Positions 23,537 to 24,042 of a stretch of DNA of 24,042 nucleotides are shown here, piece after piece. The stretch is taken from positions 1 to 24,042 of the forward strand of contig JAJRSX010000189.1 in NCBI GenBank assembly GCA_024278555.1, given 5' to 3'. The stretch's first letter is position 1. Every line of letters begins with the position of its first letter. The notes under the pieces were generated by a model, which worked only from the letters and a program-made list of their open reading frames with translations, was not told the DNA's origin and ran no database searches. The position numbers and the translations under genes were made by a program. Origin of the DNA: a bacterium. GTDB taxonomy: Bacteria; CG2-30-53-67; CG2-30-70-394.

Positions 23537-24042
23537 CGTGGGTCCTCCTCCACGGGAACCAAAAATTGGCAAGCAGTCAATCAGGAAGATCAAGAGGGGC
23601 TACACAGAACGCAGCCTCGATAGGAGATGGGCGCAGTCTAGCCGCCGAGACTCTTCGGTCAAGACCGGCCGAGGGTTGAACACCTTCTAATCCACGGACG
23701 GGTCAGCCATGAAAGCCTCGGGAGACCGCGAAGGAGAGCAAGAAGACAGATCTTTAGCCACGGAATCCACGGAACCGCACGGAAAACAGCAGAGACGATC
23801 ACACAACCATCCGGTTGACCATCGCTATTAGTCGGACAAGATCCACCCCCCGTTGGCCTTCCCGGCCCGCGCCGTTTCTCCAGCCTGCCACCTGTGACTC
23901 TTGCCCTCCGTGCCCCGCCCCCCCTCCGTGCGTTTCCGTGGGTTCCGTGGGTTCCGTGGGTTCCGTGGCCCAAAACGCTGTTACCTATCATTTCGTTATT
24001 AGCCACGGAATCCACGGAACCGCACGGAAAACAGCAAAGCCA
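23537..24042. other. Intergenic region with short-period repeats, no gene seen
   Basis: The region runs upstream of the sugar transferase gene to the window end. No protein is recognisable; the one open frame translates the tandem repeat. The promoter of the sugar transferase should lie in 23540-23700, but I see no clear -35/-10 or -24/-12 pair. The right half is occupied by the repeats listed next. Confidence 0.6.
23754..24036. repeat. Direct repeat pair with inverted 9-base tandem units between
   Basis: A 38-base sequence beginning TTAGCCACGGAATCCACGG occurs identically at 23754-23791 and 23999-24036. Between them, three exact 9-base units GGTTCCGTG (23941-23967), preceded by GTTTCCGTG, are a relative of the same motif in the opposite orientation (CACGGAACC on the minus strand). 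No gene is enclosed. It resembles the short-period repeats at 15.5-16.1 kb. Confidence 0.85.

Noticed and set aside
23941-23967. GGTTCCGTG units as CRISPR repeats or a plasmid-type iteron origin
   Set aside because: Only three 9-base units with no spacers, no replication gene and no AT-rich stretch nearby.

Overview
This is a roughly 24 kb, very GC-rich bacterial window. It holds 15 intact protein genes that I can support, one toxin-gene remnant, one single-strand transposase element, and an unusually large amount of palindromic or short-period intergenic repeat DNA. The gene content suggests a proteobacterium in the broad sense, possibly a deltaproteobacterial (Desulfobacterota-like) or gammaproteobacterial lineage. 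It includes a multihaem c-type cytochrome lipoprotein, a membrane HdrD/EtfD-like Fe-S oxidoreductase, SelB, a haem-containing sensor kinase, a PEP-CTERM protein and a polyprenyl sugar-phosphate transferase. The sequence alone does not fix the taxon. I see no rRNA, tRNA or CRISPR array.

Layout. Bases 1-358 are intergenic with short repeats. A five-haem lipoprotein (minus, 359-1534) and a cyclopropane fatty acid synthase (plus, 1898-3148) diverge. A nested palindromic array lies between them and carries the same terminal motif as the transposase element at 19.3-20.3 kb. Bases 3149-3554 are a stack of palindromes, followed by an FKBP-type (SlyD-like) isomerase on the minus strand. From 4157 to 13251 all genes run on the plus strand: a haem-c sensor kinase, an overlapping REC-PAS-kinase-REC hybrid, bioF starting 2 bases after it, a FabF-like ketosynthase, a small exported protein and selB. 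A RelE-like toxin remnant (minus) and a short, degenerate MoeB/ThiF-like protein (plus) follow. The latter converges on a UspA gene through a hairpin that just fits between the two stop codons.

After an EEP-family phosphodiesterase or nuclease there are about 690 bases of repeat-rich intergenic DNA. Next come two minus-strand genes: the membrane Fe-S oxidoreductase and a PEP-CTERM protein. The next element is a REP-associated tyrosine transposase (RAYT) with inverted ends. It is followed by an Rpn-family nuclease with an in-frame 24-base tandem repeat, and then a minus-strand exopolysaccharide-type sugar transferase. The window ends in a second short-period repeat cluster.

How parts may work together (inference). 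The two kinases are probably one signalling unit that senses a haem-binding signal outside the membrane and passes phosphate to the N-terminal receiver of the hybrid; bioF is translationally close to it. The cytochrome and the Fe-S oxidoreductase point to an anaerobic or microaerobic respiratory life with quinone-linked electron transfer. The PEP-CTERM protein and the sugar transferase are consistent with an exosortase/exopolysaccharide system elsewhere in the genome. The most distinctive feature is the repeat landscape: a RAYT with a non-coding palindromic relative 17.5 kb away, several REP-like palindromes of another family, and a third class with 8-9 base periodicity.
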